DNA of 64,000 bases from an uncultured Alistipes sp. (lineage in GTDB: Bacteria; Bacteroidota; Bacteroidia; Bacteroidales; Rikenellaceae), in assembly GCA_949285535.1 (NCBI GenBank), contig CASDZP010000004.1, positions 1-64,000 on the forward strand, given 5' to 3'. The notes below the pieces were generated by a model, which was given only the letters and a program-made list of their open reading frames with translations, was not told the origin of the DNA and searched no databases. Shown here piece by piece: positions 18,395-27,646 of the stretch (its first letter is position 1; each line of letters begins with the position of its first letter). A program made the translations under genes and the position numbers.

Positions 18395-19402
18395 ATGCAA
18401 AACAGAATAATCGTAACATTGACACTTCTATGCGCCGTGACCGCATTCGGATGTAAAGACAACGACGCACTTCCAAGACACACAATCGACGGAGTGGCGC
18501 AGGGCACCACATACCATATAGTATATAATCATCCCGAAAAAATAGTGACTCAGGCGCAAACCGATTCGTTGCTCGACGAATTTGACAAGTCGTGTTCGCT
18601 GTGGGATTCTACATCGCTTATTTCGAGGATAAACAGAAACCTCACAGACACGGTCGATAAAAACATAAAGACATGCGTCGAGTTGGCACTCAGACTCTCA
18701 CGCGAAAGCAACGGCCTATATGACATAACGGTCGCACCGTTGGCTGAAGCGTACGGTTTCGGCACGGAAGAGGCTGTCGAGAAGCCGAATATCGACTCCA
18801 TAATGCAGTTCGTAGGTTATGAGAAGATAAATCTCGCGGGGTGGATACTGACCAAAAGCGATCCGAGAGTCAGAATAGATCTCAACTCGATAGCGCAGGG
18901 ATACAGCGCCGACATCATGGCAAAATATCTCGAAAAGAGAGGTATTAAAGAGTATCTTGTCGAGATTGGGGGTGAAATAAGATGCAGCAAATCAAACAAC
19001 GGCAAAAAATGGAAGGTAGGCATCGACCGACCGATAGAGGGTAACTACACGCCGGGTGCCGATTTGCAGGTTGTCGTGAATCTGTCGGACGCGGGACTCG
19101 CCACATCGGGAAACTATCGTAAATTCCATAAGGACAAGGACGGTAAACCCGTTCACCACTCGATAAACCCCAAAACGGGACAGAGTACCACCAACGAGAT
19201 GCTTTCGGCAACGGTGATTGCACCTACCGCTGTGGAGGCGGACGCTTACGCAACGCTCATGATGATATCAGGTCTCGAAGAGAGCAAAAAAATCATAGAG
19301 CGTAACAAAAAACTATCCGCATACATTGTCTATGCCGACGACAACGGCGACATGAAAGTCTATGCCGACCCCAAGATGATGACGCTGACAGACGGGGAGT
19401 AA
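18395..19402 (+). CDS. apbE: FAD:protein FMN transferase (ApbE)
   Basis: 335 residues with a lipoprotein signal peptide (TAFGC). ApbE attaches FMN covalently to Thr/Ser of exported flavoproteins such as NqrB/NqrC and RnfG. Family motifs seen: GTTYHIVY near residue 38, SLISRIN, GLYDITVAPLAEAYGFG, RIDLNSIAQGYSADIMA (FAD site), EIGGEIRCS, and the metal-site region near LSATVIAPTAVEADAYATLMMI. It is periplasmic and membrane-anchored in this group. No Nqr or Rnf genes are in the window, so its client must be encoded elsewhere. Confidence 0.95.
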   Translation: MQNRIIVTLTLLCAVTAFGCKDNDALPRHTIDGVAQGTTYHIVYNHPEKIVTQAQTDSLLDEFDKSCSLWDSTSLISRINRNLTDTVDKNIKTCVELALRLSRESNGLYDITVAPLAEAYGFGTEEAVEKPNIDSIMQFVGYEKINLAGWILTKSDPRVRIDLNSIAQGYSADIMAKYLEKRGIKEYLVEIGGEIRCSKSNNGKKWKVGIDRPIEGNYTPGADLQVVVNLSDAGLATSGNYRKFHKDKDGKPVHHSINPKTGQSTTNEMLSATVIAPTAVEADAYATLMMISGLEESKKIIERNKKLSAYIVYADDNGDMKVYADPKMMTLTDGE

Positions 19403-19444
19403 CAGAAACGCTGTCTGTCCGAAACTCATTTCAAAACCAATGTC

Positions 19445-20410
19445 ATGAAAAGAGTCTGTTACATATATAATCCCTATTCGGGAGAGAAAAAAGCCCGCAG
19501 GTATCTCGACTACATGATAAAATGTTATCAGAAAGAGGGTTTTCTGGTCGAGCCTTTCAGGGTTGAGAAAGACGGTGACATAGACACCGCCGCGAAACGG
19601 ATAGGTGATGAACATGTGAGAATTGTTGTGGCGGGCGGCGACGGAACGATAAACTCCGTTGTCAACTGCATGAAACGAAACAACATAGACCTGCCTTTGG
19701 CGATAATACCCACAGGCACGGCAAACGACCTCGCCAACCTGCTCGGATATTCGAACAACATAAAGGCGGCTATCAGACAGGGTGCTACGGGTGTAGAACG
19801 GAAAATGGACATCGGCAGGTGCGGCGACAGATATTTCGTCAACGTCCTGAGCGCGGGGCTATTCACCGACATATCGCAGAAGACGCCAACGGTACTGAAA
19901 AACACCTTCGGAAAACTGGCGTACTATTTCACCTCTTACGTCAACTCGATACAGGAACTGCCGAAATTCAAACTCACGCACATATCCATAGAGGCGGACG
20001 AGGTTAAGTTTGAAGGCAACTCGATAGTCTTTTTCGTCTTCAACGGCAAGACGGCGGGAAACATGAAGCTCGCATCTCTGTCTAACCCGCAGGACGGACT
20101 GCTCGACGTGATAATAGTCAAGGGCGACAACATCGCCGAAACCATAAGGACGGTATTTCATTTCCTCGCGCGACAGCTGTCGGGCGTAAACACGGAGTAC
20201 CCCAAAGGGGTGGTTCACTTCAAGACCAAACGGTTGAGACTGTCGAGCAAGGAGAGCATAAACATAGACATAGACGGCGAACACGGTCCTGCCACTCCAT
20301 TCGACATAGAGTGTCTTCCCTCGGCGTTGAAAGTGATTGTTCCCGACGGTCTGTGGGACGATGTCGATGACGACGCCGACATGGAAGCGGACGATGATAT
20401 TTTCGACTGA
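19445..20410 (+). CDS. YegS/DagK-family lipid kinase
   Basis: 321 residues. The N-terminal catalytic domain has the diacylglycerol-kinase signature VVAGGDGTINSVVN (about 60-73), followed by LAIIPTGTANDLA. The second domain carries LFTDIS and the QDGLLDVIIVKG strand and ends in an acidic tail (DDVDDDADMEADDDIFD). The family phosphorylates lipids such as diacylglycerol or sphingoid bases with ATP; the exact lipid is unknown. It is cytoplasmic or membrane-peripheral. It lies 42 bp after apbE and 31 bp before the GH97 gene. Confidence 0.9.
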   Translation: MKRVCYIYNPYSGEKKARRYLDYMIKCYQKEGFLVEPFRVEKDGDIDTAAKRIGDEHVRIVVAGGDGTINSVVNCMKRNNIDLPLAIIPTGTANDLANLLGYSNNIKAAIRQGATGVERKMDIGRCGDRYFVNVLSAGLFTDISQKTPTVLKNTFGKLAYYFTSYVNSIQELPKFKLTHISIEADEVKFEGNSIVFFVFNGKTAGNMKLASLSNPQDGLLDVIIVKGDNIAETIRTVFHFLARQLSGVNTEYPKGVVHFKTKRLRLSSKESINIDIDGEHGPATPFDIECLPSALKVIVPDGLWDDVDDDADMEADDDIFD

Positions 20411-20441
20411 TTAATTTAACGCAACAAACATAACCCACATC

Positions 20442-22541
20442 ATGAAAAAACTGATACTATCGACACTCGTCTTTTCATCGGCGGCTGTTGTCTCGGCGCA
20501 GGAGCTGACCTCCCCCGACAACAACCTGAAACTGACATTCATGCTCGACTCTAACGGCGTTCCCGCCTATACACTCACCTATAAGGACAAAACGGTCGTG
20601 AAGCCCGGACGTATGGGGTTCATCATTAAAGACGGCATATCACTTGCCGACGGTTTCGAGATGACAGAATGCGACTACGACAGCGTGGATACCGTGTGGA
20701 ACACCGTATGGGGACAGAGCTCCACGGTGAGAGACAACCACAAGGAGATGTTCGTATCGCTGACGCGCAAAGACAACGGACTCAAAATGGGCATACGCTT
20801 CAGACTCTTCAATGACGGTCTGGGATTCAGGTATGAGTTTCCCGTACAGCCGTCGCTCCGCCACTTCACGATAGAGAACGAGGTGACGCAGTTTGTGCTC
20901 ACGGGCGACCACAAGGCGTTCTGGATACCCGCCGACTATGACACCAACGAGTTTCAGACAACCACATCGAAGCTGTCGGAGGTATTCGAACTGTCGAAAG
21001 GTGTGATAAAGAACCCGCCCGCCACAAACGAGCCGCTGCCCTACCCCGCGGTACAGACGCCTCTCATGCTCAAATCTGACGACGGGCTCTATATAAACAT
21101 CCACGAGGCGGCACTGATAGATTTTCCTGGCATGCACCTTAACCTCGACGACGAGAATTTCGTGCTCAGCTCACACCTTACCCCCGACAGAAACGGCGAC
21201 AGAGGACACATACAGACAGGAAGTGTCTCTCCGTGGAGGACGATAGTGGTGAGCGACGACGCGCGTGACATCCTCGCATCCAACCTTATACTGAACCTCA
21301 ACGAGCCGTCCAAAATTGAGGACACATCATGGATAAAACCGATAAAATATGTCGGCGTATGGTGGGAATACTTCACGGGTCAGGGCTCTACATGGGCATA
21401 CTCTGACGAGAAAGACATTGTGATAGGCGTGACCGACTACAACAAGGTTAAACCCAACGGTCACCATGGTGCCAACACGGAGCATGTGAAAGAGTACATC
21501 GACTTTGCCGCCGAGCATGGTTTCGACGCCGTGCTTGTTGAAGGCTGGAACCAAGGCTGGGAAGACAATCAGGCGTACCTGAAAGAGAAGATATACAGCT
21601 TTACCACTCCCTACCCCGACTTCGACGTCGAGTATCTGAGCGACTACGCGGCGAAGAAAGGCGTTAAGATAATAATGCACCACGAGACGACCTCATCGGT
21701 GATAGACTACGAGCGGCAGCTCCACGACGCCTTCAAGTTCATGAACAAATACGGCTACGAGGCTGTCAAGACGGGTTATGTCGGCAGTATCATTCCCCGA
21801 AGCGAGCATCACGACGGTCAGTGGATGGTTAACCACTATAACTATGTGGCGGAGACAGCCGCCAAATACCATATCATGGTTGACTCTCACGAGGCTGTCC
21901 GCCCCACAGGTCTATACAGAACCTATCCCAACTGGCTGGCGCAGGAGTCTGCACGAGGCACGGAGTACGACAGTTTCAACGGCAACAACCCCGACCACCA
22001 CACCATTCTGCCGTTCACGCGTCTCATGGGCGGTCCCATGGACTACACGCCGGGTATATTCGAGGGTGACCTCTCGGTATATGGTCCCAACAAGGCTAAA
22101 CTCAGCACAACGCTCGCCAAACAGCTCGCTCTCTACATCACGATGTACAGCCCGTTCCAGATGGCGGCTGACCTGAAAGAGAATTACATGAAGTATCCCG
22201 ACGCCTTCCAGTTCATAAAAGACGTTGCTGTCGATTGGGATGCGACCTATGTTCTTGAGGCTGAGCCAGGCGATTACATCACGATGGCGCGTAAAGAGCG
22301 TGGAGCCGACCGTTGGTTTGTCGGAGCGATAACCGACGAGAATGCCCGCACCGCGACTGTCTCTTTCGACTTCCTCCCGAAAGGCAAAACCTACACCGCC
22401 ACCATATACGCCGACGGCAAAAACGCCCACTGGCTTGACAACCCGAAAGAGTATCGCATATACACCAAGAAGGTGACATCCAAAGACAAAATTGAGATAC
22501 CTTTGGCATGTAGCGGTGGTGCGGCAATCAGCATAGAGTAA
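20442..22541 (+). CDS. Glycoside hydrolase family 97 (SusB-type alpha-glucosidase)
   Basis: 699 residues with a signal peptide (cleavage after VVSAQ). All three GH97 domains are present: an N-terminal beta-sandwich (about 20-270), a TIM barrel (about 280-560; YVGVWWEYFTGQGSTW, AAEHGFDAVLVEGWNQGW) and a C-terminal beta domain. The segment MHHETTSS has Glu where inverting SusB-type members carry a catalytic Glu, and VDSHEAVRPTGL supplies a second conserved Glu. This favours the inverting alpha-glucosidase subgroup over the retaining alpha-galactosidases, which use Asp. The action is release of glucose from alpha-glucans in the periplasm. The last part of the gene is duplicated in inverted form beyond its terminator. 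Confidence 0.92.
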   Translation: MKKLILSTLVFSSAAVVSAQELTSPDNNLKLTFMLDSNGVPAYTLTYKDKTVVKPGRMGFIIKDGISLADGFEMTECDYDSVDTVWNTVWGQSSTVRDNHKEMFVSLTRKDNGLKMGIRFRLFNDGLGFRYEFPVQPSLRHFTIENEVTQFVLTGDHKAFWIPADYDTNEFQTTTSKLSEVFELSKGVIKNPPATNEPLPYPAVQTPLMLKSDDGLYINIHEAALIDFPGMHLNLDDENFVLSSHLTPDRNGDRGHIQTGSVSPWRTIVVSDDARDILASNLILNLNEPSKIEDTSWIKPIKYVGVWWEYFTGQGSTWAYSDEKDIVIGVTDYNKVKPNGHHGANTEHVKEYIDFAAEHGFDAVLVEGWNQGWEDNQAYLKEKIYSFTTPYPDFDVEYLSDYAAKKGVKIIMHHETTSSVIDYERQLHDAFKFMNKYGYEAVKTGYVGSIIPRSEHHDGQWMVNHYNYVAETAAKYHIMVDSHEAVRPTGLYRTYPNWLAQESARGTEYDSFNGNNPDHHTILPFTRLMGGPMDYTPGIFEGDLSVYGPNKAKLSTTLAKQLALYITMYSPFQMAADLKENYMKYPDAFQFIKDVAVDWDATYVLEAEPGDYITMARKERGADRWFVGAITDENARTATVSFDFLPKGKTYTATIYADGKNAHWLDNPKEYRIYTKKVTSKDKIEIPLACSGGAAISIE

Positions 22542-22730
22542 CCGTATAACGACATAAAACATAAAATTTCAGGGTGAGGTTTAGGATTCAAACCTCACCT
22601 TGAAATTTTATGCTTTATGTCGTTATACGGTTACTCTATGCTGACTTGTCGTACCACCACATGTCAAAAGTATCTCAATTTTGTCTTTGGACGTCACCTT
22701 CTTGGTGCATATACGATACTCTTTCGGGTT
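22440..22730. repeat. Inverted duplication of the GH97 gene 3' end around its terminator
   Basis: Bases 22587-22730 are an inverted copy of 22440-22580 or so, covering the last 100 bases of the GH97 reading frame, its stop and its trailer. The two arms differ by nine substitutions, all transitions, plus a 3-base and a 1-base indel. The terminator hairpin is at the centre. The outer edge of the copy meets element B. The divergence shows this is not a sequencing or assembly fold-back. Confidence 0.92.
22564..22611 (+). terminator. Terminator of the GH97 gene
   Basis: Stem made of AAATTTCAGGGTGAGGTTT and AAACCTCACCTTGAAATTT around a short loop, AT-rich on both flanks. It lies at the centre of the inverted duplication. 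Confidence 0.75.
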
Positions 22731-22735
22731 ACATG

Positions 22736-22850
22736 CTCCCGGGGGCACAGCCCCTTTTGACCATGTCACATTCATTTGGCTCATTATCTTCCACGAAGTC
22801 AGCATCTCCCCGCACTCGCCTTCCGCTTTTTCGACCCTCACCCATGACAC
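22736..22850 (+). repeat. Dispersed intergenic element, copy B (5'-truncated)
   Basis: Begins at CTCCC, so it lacks the first half with the GTTACTTTGTC hairpin. It keeps GGGGGCACAGCCCC, TTTTGACCATGTCACATTC, TTTGGCTCATTATCTT and GAAGTCAGCATC. The orientation relative to the neighbouring gene end is the same as in the other copies. Confidence 0.8.
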
Positions 22851-22882
22851 CAAAGTCCACCGCCCCTCCCGATATTAACAGA

Positions 22883-22945
22883 TGACGACAACAACACGAC
22901 AACAACACGACAACAACATAACAACAACATAACAACAAAAAAAAG
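22883..22945 (+). repeat. ACAAC-rich simple tandem repeat
   Basis: Tandem units of ACGACAACAAC and ATAACAACA followed by an A-rich run, lying between element B and the first 26-bp motif. Probably prone to length change. Confidence 0.7.
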
Positions 22946-22956
22946 AAAAATAAACG

Positions 22957-22982
22957 ACGGGGTACGCATGCCAACCTGTTGA
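22957..22982 (+). repeat. 26-bp motif, copy 2
   Basis: ACGGGGTACGCATGCCAACC followed by TGTTGA. Distal to element B, same orientation as the element. Confidence 0.8.
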
Positions 22983-23043
22983 ATAAGCATTCCAAAAAAG
23001 AAAAAACAAAAGGAGAAAAGAAAGTTGGGTAGGAAAAGAGGAG

Positions 23044-23069
23044 CTGGGGTACGCGTGCCAACCTGTCGA
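23044..23069 (+). repeat. 26-bp motif, copy 3
   Basis: Second motif distal to element B, GGGGTACGCGTGCCAACC followed by TGTCGA, 61 bp after the previous copy and in the same orientation. The spacer is A/G-rich. Confidence 0.8.
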
Positions 23070-23188
23070 AAAATATCTTTTGATTTACTTTTCACGTATG
23101 ATTCCATAATTCACACAATATACGGATGTTTTATATTGTTGTATGAGTGAAATGAACCTATATACGGCAATGTATTAAAATAAATGAT

Positions 23189-23196
23189 TATCTTTG
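23189..23196 (+). promoter_or_regulatory. -7 box upstream of the Ig-like lipoprotein gene
   Basis: TATCTTTG, 19 bp before the ATG at 23216. No convincing -33 TTG is seen, so only the -7 element is supported. Confidence 0.45.
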
Positions 23197-23215
23197 TCTG
23201 CTATAATGTGTTAAG

Positions 23216-25297
23216 ATGAAACGTTTATTGAAATATACAGCGATATTGTTGTTCTTCGCCTGCGGGTTCCTGTTCTATACGGGTTGCGCCAATCCTGCCG
23301 CACCCACGGGAGGACCTAAAGACACTCTGCCGCCGAGAGTGCTGGGCATGACACCCGATAACTACTGCACCAACTTCAAAGGCGGTAAGGTGATAATATA
23401 TTTTGACGAGTACATCCAGCTTAAAGATGTGCAGAAAGAGGTTATAATATCGCCACCGCTCCAGCGAAGACCGCAAATGACCGTAAAAGGACGCACGGTA
23501 CAGATATCTTTCGACAAAGTGGAGCTCGACTCCGCCACAACATACAAGATTGACTTCGGCAAAGCGATTGTAGATAACAACGAAGGTAACGTTCTGTACG
23601 GTTTCTCGTATGTATTCTCCACAGGAGACTATATCGACTCGTTGGTAATGTCCGGACAGATTACGGACGCCTTTCTGTGCGACTCGCTTTTCAACGTGAC
23701 CATGATGTTCTATGACGCCAAGGCGGACAGCATGAGCTACGACTCCACCTTGTTCATCGGTAAACCGCTCTCGACGGCGAGAACGGACAGCATGGGTGTC
23801 TTTTTGGCTACCAATCTGAAAGCCATGGACTACAAGGTCTATGCAATCGTCGATGACAACGGAAACGGACAATATGAACCAGGCGTGGACAAGACGGCGT
23901 TCTCCGACTCTGTCTATAACCCCGCCACTATGCAGCCGTTCAAGGTGTGGTGGAACAGAAAGCGCATGAGAATAGAGGCGACGCCGCAGTTCAACATGAA
24001 AGCTTTCGGCGAAATTAACCAAAGACGCCAGACGGCTACAAAAATATCCCGCCCCGAACCCAACCGCATAAGCATAGAGTTTGCGGCTCGTGAGCCTGAA
24101 AGCATGCGTGTGGTTGTCAACGGCGTGGACTCGTCGGCGTTCATATTCAACACAACCTACTACCGTGATACCGTCGATTTGTGGATTGATACGCTCGTGG
24201 AACGCAACATGCCCGACACTCTCGAAGGCTACGTCGAATTCATGACCGTTGATACACTCGGCAATGACACTCTCGGTTCGAGAAAATTCAAATTACCGCC
24301 GCTCCGAGTTCCGCGTAAAGAGCCGAAAAAGGACGAGATAAAGAAAAATCCGTTCAAAGTCAACGTAAAGGCTACCAACCCGTTGAGTCCCTACTCGTCG
24401 ATAGATATGCTCTTCTCCGTACCGTTAAGAAAAGTTACTCTTGACAGCATATCGTTACTCGGAGAGGAGAAAGAGCTTGTCAAGGACGGGCCCCGTGGTG
24501 ACCGAAGGCTGGAGAAAGCGGAAGAGCAACAGAAAGAGGCGGAGTTCAAGCCCGCAAAATTCACTTTCGAGAGAGACAGCGTAAACATACTTCTGTGGCA
24601 TCTGAAAAGCGAATGGCGTCCGGGCATGAGATACAGGCTCGAAATATTACCGGGTACATTCAATAACATATACGGAGAATCCAACGATACCCTGAAGTCT
24701 GACTTCTCGATAATGAACCCCGAGGATTACGCCACAATCGTGTTAAAGACCATTGGCGACTCGCTCACGAACTACATAATTCAGTTGACCGACCAGAAAG
24801 GCAACATGAAGTATGAGAAGAAGTTTTTAAAGGGCGGAGCGTCGGTTACGTTCGACTATGTGGCGTCGTCACAGGATTACAGAATACGCATAATTGAGGA
24901 CGCCAACGGCAACGGTGTATGGGACAGCGGCGATTTGGTGAACAGACGCCAACCCGAACGTGTCGTTTTCTTCAAGGACGACGCGGGCAACGGACTGATG
25001 TCAACAAAGGCGAACTGGAGTAACGAGCTGACCCTCGACATGCCGCATCTGTTCGACGGAGCCGCCACATCCGTGACAAACACACTTGTCAAGCCGGGTG
25101 AGGCTACCGAGACGGAGAAAGAGTTATCGTTGAGCGACGAGGACGACCCCGAACCGACGGAAAAGCCGATAGAAAAGCCGACGGAGCAACCTACTGACAA
25201 TGGAGGAGAAACAGCGGCAGCGGCGGAAATGGCGCAAACGACAGATAAGGAAACAACAGAAACGAACACGGTTACACAAACAGAGCAGAGACAATGA
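23216..25297 (+). CDS. Ig-like domain lipoprotein (SbsA-like Ig fold)
   Basis: 693 residues. The signal peptide ends in a lipobox (FYTGC), followed by ANPAAPTGGPKDTLPPRV, the standard opening of a large Bacteroidetes lipoprotein family with an SbsA-type Ig-like domain (about 35-140; VIIYFDEYIQLKDVQKEVIISPPL). Several further beta-sandwich segments follow, with two calcium-loop-like stretches (DDNGNGQYEPGVD, DANGNGVWDSGD). The C-terminal 60 residues are rich in Glu, Thr and Pro and look disordered. It is an envelope protein of unknown function and overlaps the next gene by 4 bp (ATGA), so the two are translationally coupled. Confidence 0.8.
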   Translation: MKRLLKYTAILLFFACGFLFYTGCANPAAPTGGPKDTLPPRVLGMTPDNYCTNFKGGKVIIYFDEYIQLKDVQKEVIISPPLQRRPQMTVKGRTVQISFDKVELDSATTYKIDFGKAIVDNNEGNVLYGFSYVFSTGDYIDSLVMSGQITDAFLCDSLFNVTMMFYDAKADSMSYDSTLFIGKPLSTARTDSMGVFLATNLKAMDYKVYAIVDDNGNGQYEPGVDKTAFSDSVYNPATMQPFKVWWNRKRMRIEATPQFNMKAFGEINQRRQTATKISRPEPNRISIEFAAREPESMRVVVNGVDSSAFIFNTTYYRDTVDLWIDTLVERNMPDTLEGYVEFMTVDTLGNDTLGSRKFKLPPLRVPRKEPKKDEIKKNPFKVNVKATNPLSPYSSIDMLFSVPLRKVTLDSISLLGEEKELVKDGPRGDRRLEKAEEQQKEAEFKPAKFTFERDSVNILLWHLKSEWRPGMRYRLEILPGTFNNIYGESNDTLKSDFSIMNPEDYATIVLKTIGDSLTNYIIQLTDQKGNMKYEKKFLKGGASVTFDYVASSQDYRIRIIEDANGNGVWDSGDLVNRRQPERVVFFKDDAGNGLMSTKANWSNELTLDMPHLFDGAATSVTNTLVKPGEATETEKELSLSDEDDPEPTEKPIEKPTEQPTDNGGETAAAAEMAQTTDKETTETNTVTQTEQRQ

Positions 25298-26070
25298 GGA
25301 CAAGAATTTTGATTGCCACACTCGTCATGTTCCTTTGTGGCGGGACTATTTTCGCCCAAGGGCACTATATCGGTGTCAGGGCGGGAGCAGGAGCGGCGTC
25401 GGTACGTTTCTACCCGCAGAAAGAGACGGCATGGATGTTGCCCAACCCGACATTCGGTGTGGTTTACAAATATCTGGGAGGCGACCGTTTCGTTGGCGGC
25501 ATAGAGGTTGACGCCAACTATGTGGAGAAAGGTTACAAATATCTGTTGAAGACCGATTCGGACACATCGTTTCACCGTAAGGTAACGGCGATAGAGATAC
25601 CGTTCATGTGGCAGCCGCACGTATGGATGTTCAAGAACAGGGCGCGATTCTTCATCAACGCGGGTCCCTATCTCTCTTATATCCTGAAAAGCGGTGACGA
25701 GAAAATGGTCTCGAAAAAGAAAGGGGTACTCGAAGTTTATGATTACAAACTCGACAAACTGCGTGACAACAGGTTTGAGTACGGTTTGAGCATGGGCGCC
25801 GGTTACGGTGTCACGATAGCTCAACGAGTGGAGGTGTTGGCGGAGTTCAGGTATGTGCTCGGCTTCTCCGACATGGTAAAAAACCCCAACAAATACCCGT
25901 TGAGCAACATTCAGGAGTCGCCTATGGACCAGATGAACGTGACGATAGGGGTACACTATCTGTTCAACCGCAAGAATCTGGAGCCGAGAGTAAAACCGAT
26001 TAAGGAGCGGGCAGCGAAAGGAGCTGAAGAGCGACCCGCCAAACAGAAGAAACAGAAAAACAAGGAATAA
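25294..26070 (+). CDS. Outer-membrane beta-barrel protein (porin family)
   Basis: 258 residues. A signal peptide (cleavage after IFAQ) is followed by alternating hydrophobic strands typical of a small barrel of the PF13568 type: YIGVRAGAGAASVRF, RFVGGIEVDANYVEKGYKY, RFFINAGPYLSYIL, FEYGLSMGAGYGV, VEVLAEFRYVLGFSDM, MNVTIGVHYLF. A Lys-rich tail after the last strand is unusual, as barrels normally end at an aromatic residue. Function unknown; probably works with the lipoprotein encoded just upstream. Confidence 0.75.
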   Translation: MRTRILIATLVMFLCGGTIFAQGHYIGVRAGAGAASVRFYPQKETAWMLPNPTFGVVYKYLGGDRFVGGIEVDANYVEKGYKYLLKTDSDTSFHRKVTAIEIPFMWQPHVWMFKNRARFFINAGPYLSYILKSGDEKMVSKKKGVLEVYDYKLDKLRDNRFEYGLSMGAGYGVTIAQRVEVLAEFRYVLGFSDMVKNPNKYPLSNIQESPMDQMNVTIGVHYLFNRKNLEPRVKPIKERAAKGAEERPAKQKKQKNKE

Positions 26071-26072
26071 TA

Positions 26073-26423
26073 ATGGAAGAGACAATGTCACCGAGAGCGC
26101 AAAAGCTCTCACGTCAGATACAGCGCGACATAAGCGATATTTTTCAGCGTGAGCCGTCGTTTCTGATACACGGAACGATGACTTCGGTAACGGTGGTCAG
26201 GATAAGCCCCGACCTCTCGTTCGCGAAGATATATGTGAGCGTATTCCCGTTCGACAGACACAAAGAGGTGCTCGACAAGCTGAAGAGCAACACATGGAGC
26301 ATACGCAAGATGCTTGCCGCCAAGATGAAAAACCAGATTAAGGCGATTCCGGAGATTGCCTTCTACCTCGACGACTCGCTCGAATACGCCGATTCGATTG
26401 AGAATATTTTCAGAAAGCTCTGA
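26073..26423 (+). CDS. rbfA: 30S ribosome-binding factor RbfA
   Basis: 116 residues, the usual length. RbfA binds the 30S subunit near helix 1 of 16S rRNA and aids late maturation and cold adaptation. Family pattern: SRQIQRDISDIFQRE near the N-terminus, MTSVTVVRISPDLSFAKIYVSVFP in the middle, and the KH-like end IAFYLDDSLEYADSIENIF. It starts 2 bp after the barrel gene and ends 5 bp before the permease gene. Confidence 0.93.
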   Translation: MEETMSPRAQKLSRQIQRDISDIFQREPSFLIHGTMTSVTVVRISPDLSFAKIYVSVFPFDRHKEVLDKLKSNTWSIRKMLAAKMKNQIKAIPEIAFYLDDSLEYADSIENIFRKL

Positions 26424-26428
26424 CAGAA

Positions 26429-27646
26429 ATGCCGTCTAAAGGTGTCTCATACATCGCGGCTCGTTATCTTTTCTCACGCAAGTCGCACTCGATAATCAAT
26501 GTCATATCGATATTGAGTGCCATTGCCGTTGCCGTTCCCACGGCGGCGATGATTATATTGCTGTCGATATACAACGGTTTGGACGATGTGTTGAGGAGCA
26601 TGTACGGACACTTCGACCCCGAATTGAAGATAAGTTCGGCGGACGGACGCCTTTTCGACGCCTCGTCGGCGTTTATGGACTCGCTCTCTGACGTCGAGGG
26701 TGTAAAGGTCGTGTCGGGTGTACTCGACGAGAATCTTTTTGTAACCTATGGTGACCGCAGCGCGGTTGTGACGGCGAGGGGTGTCGATTCGCTCTATGAC
26801 AGGCTGGTATCTATCGACACGATGATGATTCGGGGCAGTTACTCGCCACAGCTCGGCGATTTGGACAGAGCCGTGATAGGGGCGGGGATAGCGTATAATC
26901 TGGGCGTCAACATCGGTTTGAGGCGTAAAATGACGCTCTACGCCTATGACACGTCGAACAAGGGGCTGTCGTTCCTGCCGACATCGTTCTACCGCTCCGA
27001 GGAGATTCAACCGACGGGGGTCTATCAGCTCGACGCCGAGACGGACAGCCGTTACATGATTGTACCGCGACGTTTCATCGAGAGACTTACGGACAAGGCG
27101 GGAAAGGTATCGTTTGTAGGGGTCAAGCTGAACACGGACACAGACGAAAAAACGGTCAGGAAGAAGCTCGGCGACATACTCGGAGAGTGTTTCAAGATTG
27201 AGAACCGTTTTGAGCAGAAAGAGACGATATACAGGATAATGGCATACGAGAAGATAGGTATCTTCTTCATCGTGCTGATGGTTGCGGCAATATCGTCGCT
27301 CACGCTTGTGGCGTCGGTCGTAATGCTTGTGGCGGACAAGGAGGAGCAGCTGTTCATTCTCGGAAGCATGGGAGCGACACGCTCTTACATGAGAAACATA
27401 TTTTTCATGCAAGGGGTATTCATATCGCTTGCGGGTGCGGCTGTCGGTCTGATATTGGGATTGGCGTTCGCTTTCGCGCAACAACATCTCGGTTTGATAA
27501 AGATAGGCGGAGGAACGCTGATAATAGACACCTACCCCGTGAGGGTTGCTACGGTCGATGTGATTGTGGCGTTGGTTGCCGTTTTGTCGCTGAACACAGC
27601 GATTGCGTTCCTGACATCGCGTAAAGTCGTAAAAACGAAAAGATGA
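26429..27646 (+). CDS. LolC/LolE-type lipoprotein-releasing permease (FtsX family)
   Basis: 405 residues with four membrane segments: one at about 20-45, then a long periplasmic domain, then three near 270-295, 320-345 and 365-395. N-terminal ARYLFSRKSHSIINVISILS is a LolC/E hallmark. The complex, with a LolD ATPase encoded elsewhere, extracts lipoproteins from the inner membrane for transfer to the outer membrane. It fits the lipoprotein genes on either side. It overlaps the next gene by 4 bp (ATGA). Confidence 0.9.
   Translation: MPSKGVSYIAARYLFSRKSHSIINVISILSAIAVAVPTAAMIILLSIYNGLDDVLRSMYGHFDPELKISSADGRLFDASSAFMDSLSDVEGVKVVSGVLDENLFVTYGDRSAVVTARGVDSLYDRLVSIDTMMIRGSYSPQLGDLDRAVIGAGIAYNLGVNIGLRRKMTLYAYDTSNKGLSFLPTSFYRSEEIQPTGVYQLDAETDSRYMIVPRRFIERLTDKAGKVSFVGVKLNTDTDEKTVRKKLGDILGECFKIENRFEQKETIYRIMAYEKIGIFFIVLMVAAISSLTLVASVVMLVADKEEQLFILGSMGATRSYMRNIFFMQGVFISLAGAAVGLILGLAFAFAQQHLGLIKIGGGTLIIDTYPVRVATVDVIVALVAVLSLNTAIAFLTSRKVVKTKR

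Noticed and set aside
22883-22945. CRISPR-like repeats
   Set aside because: Short ACAAC units without unique spacers; simple tandem repeat.
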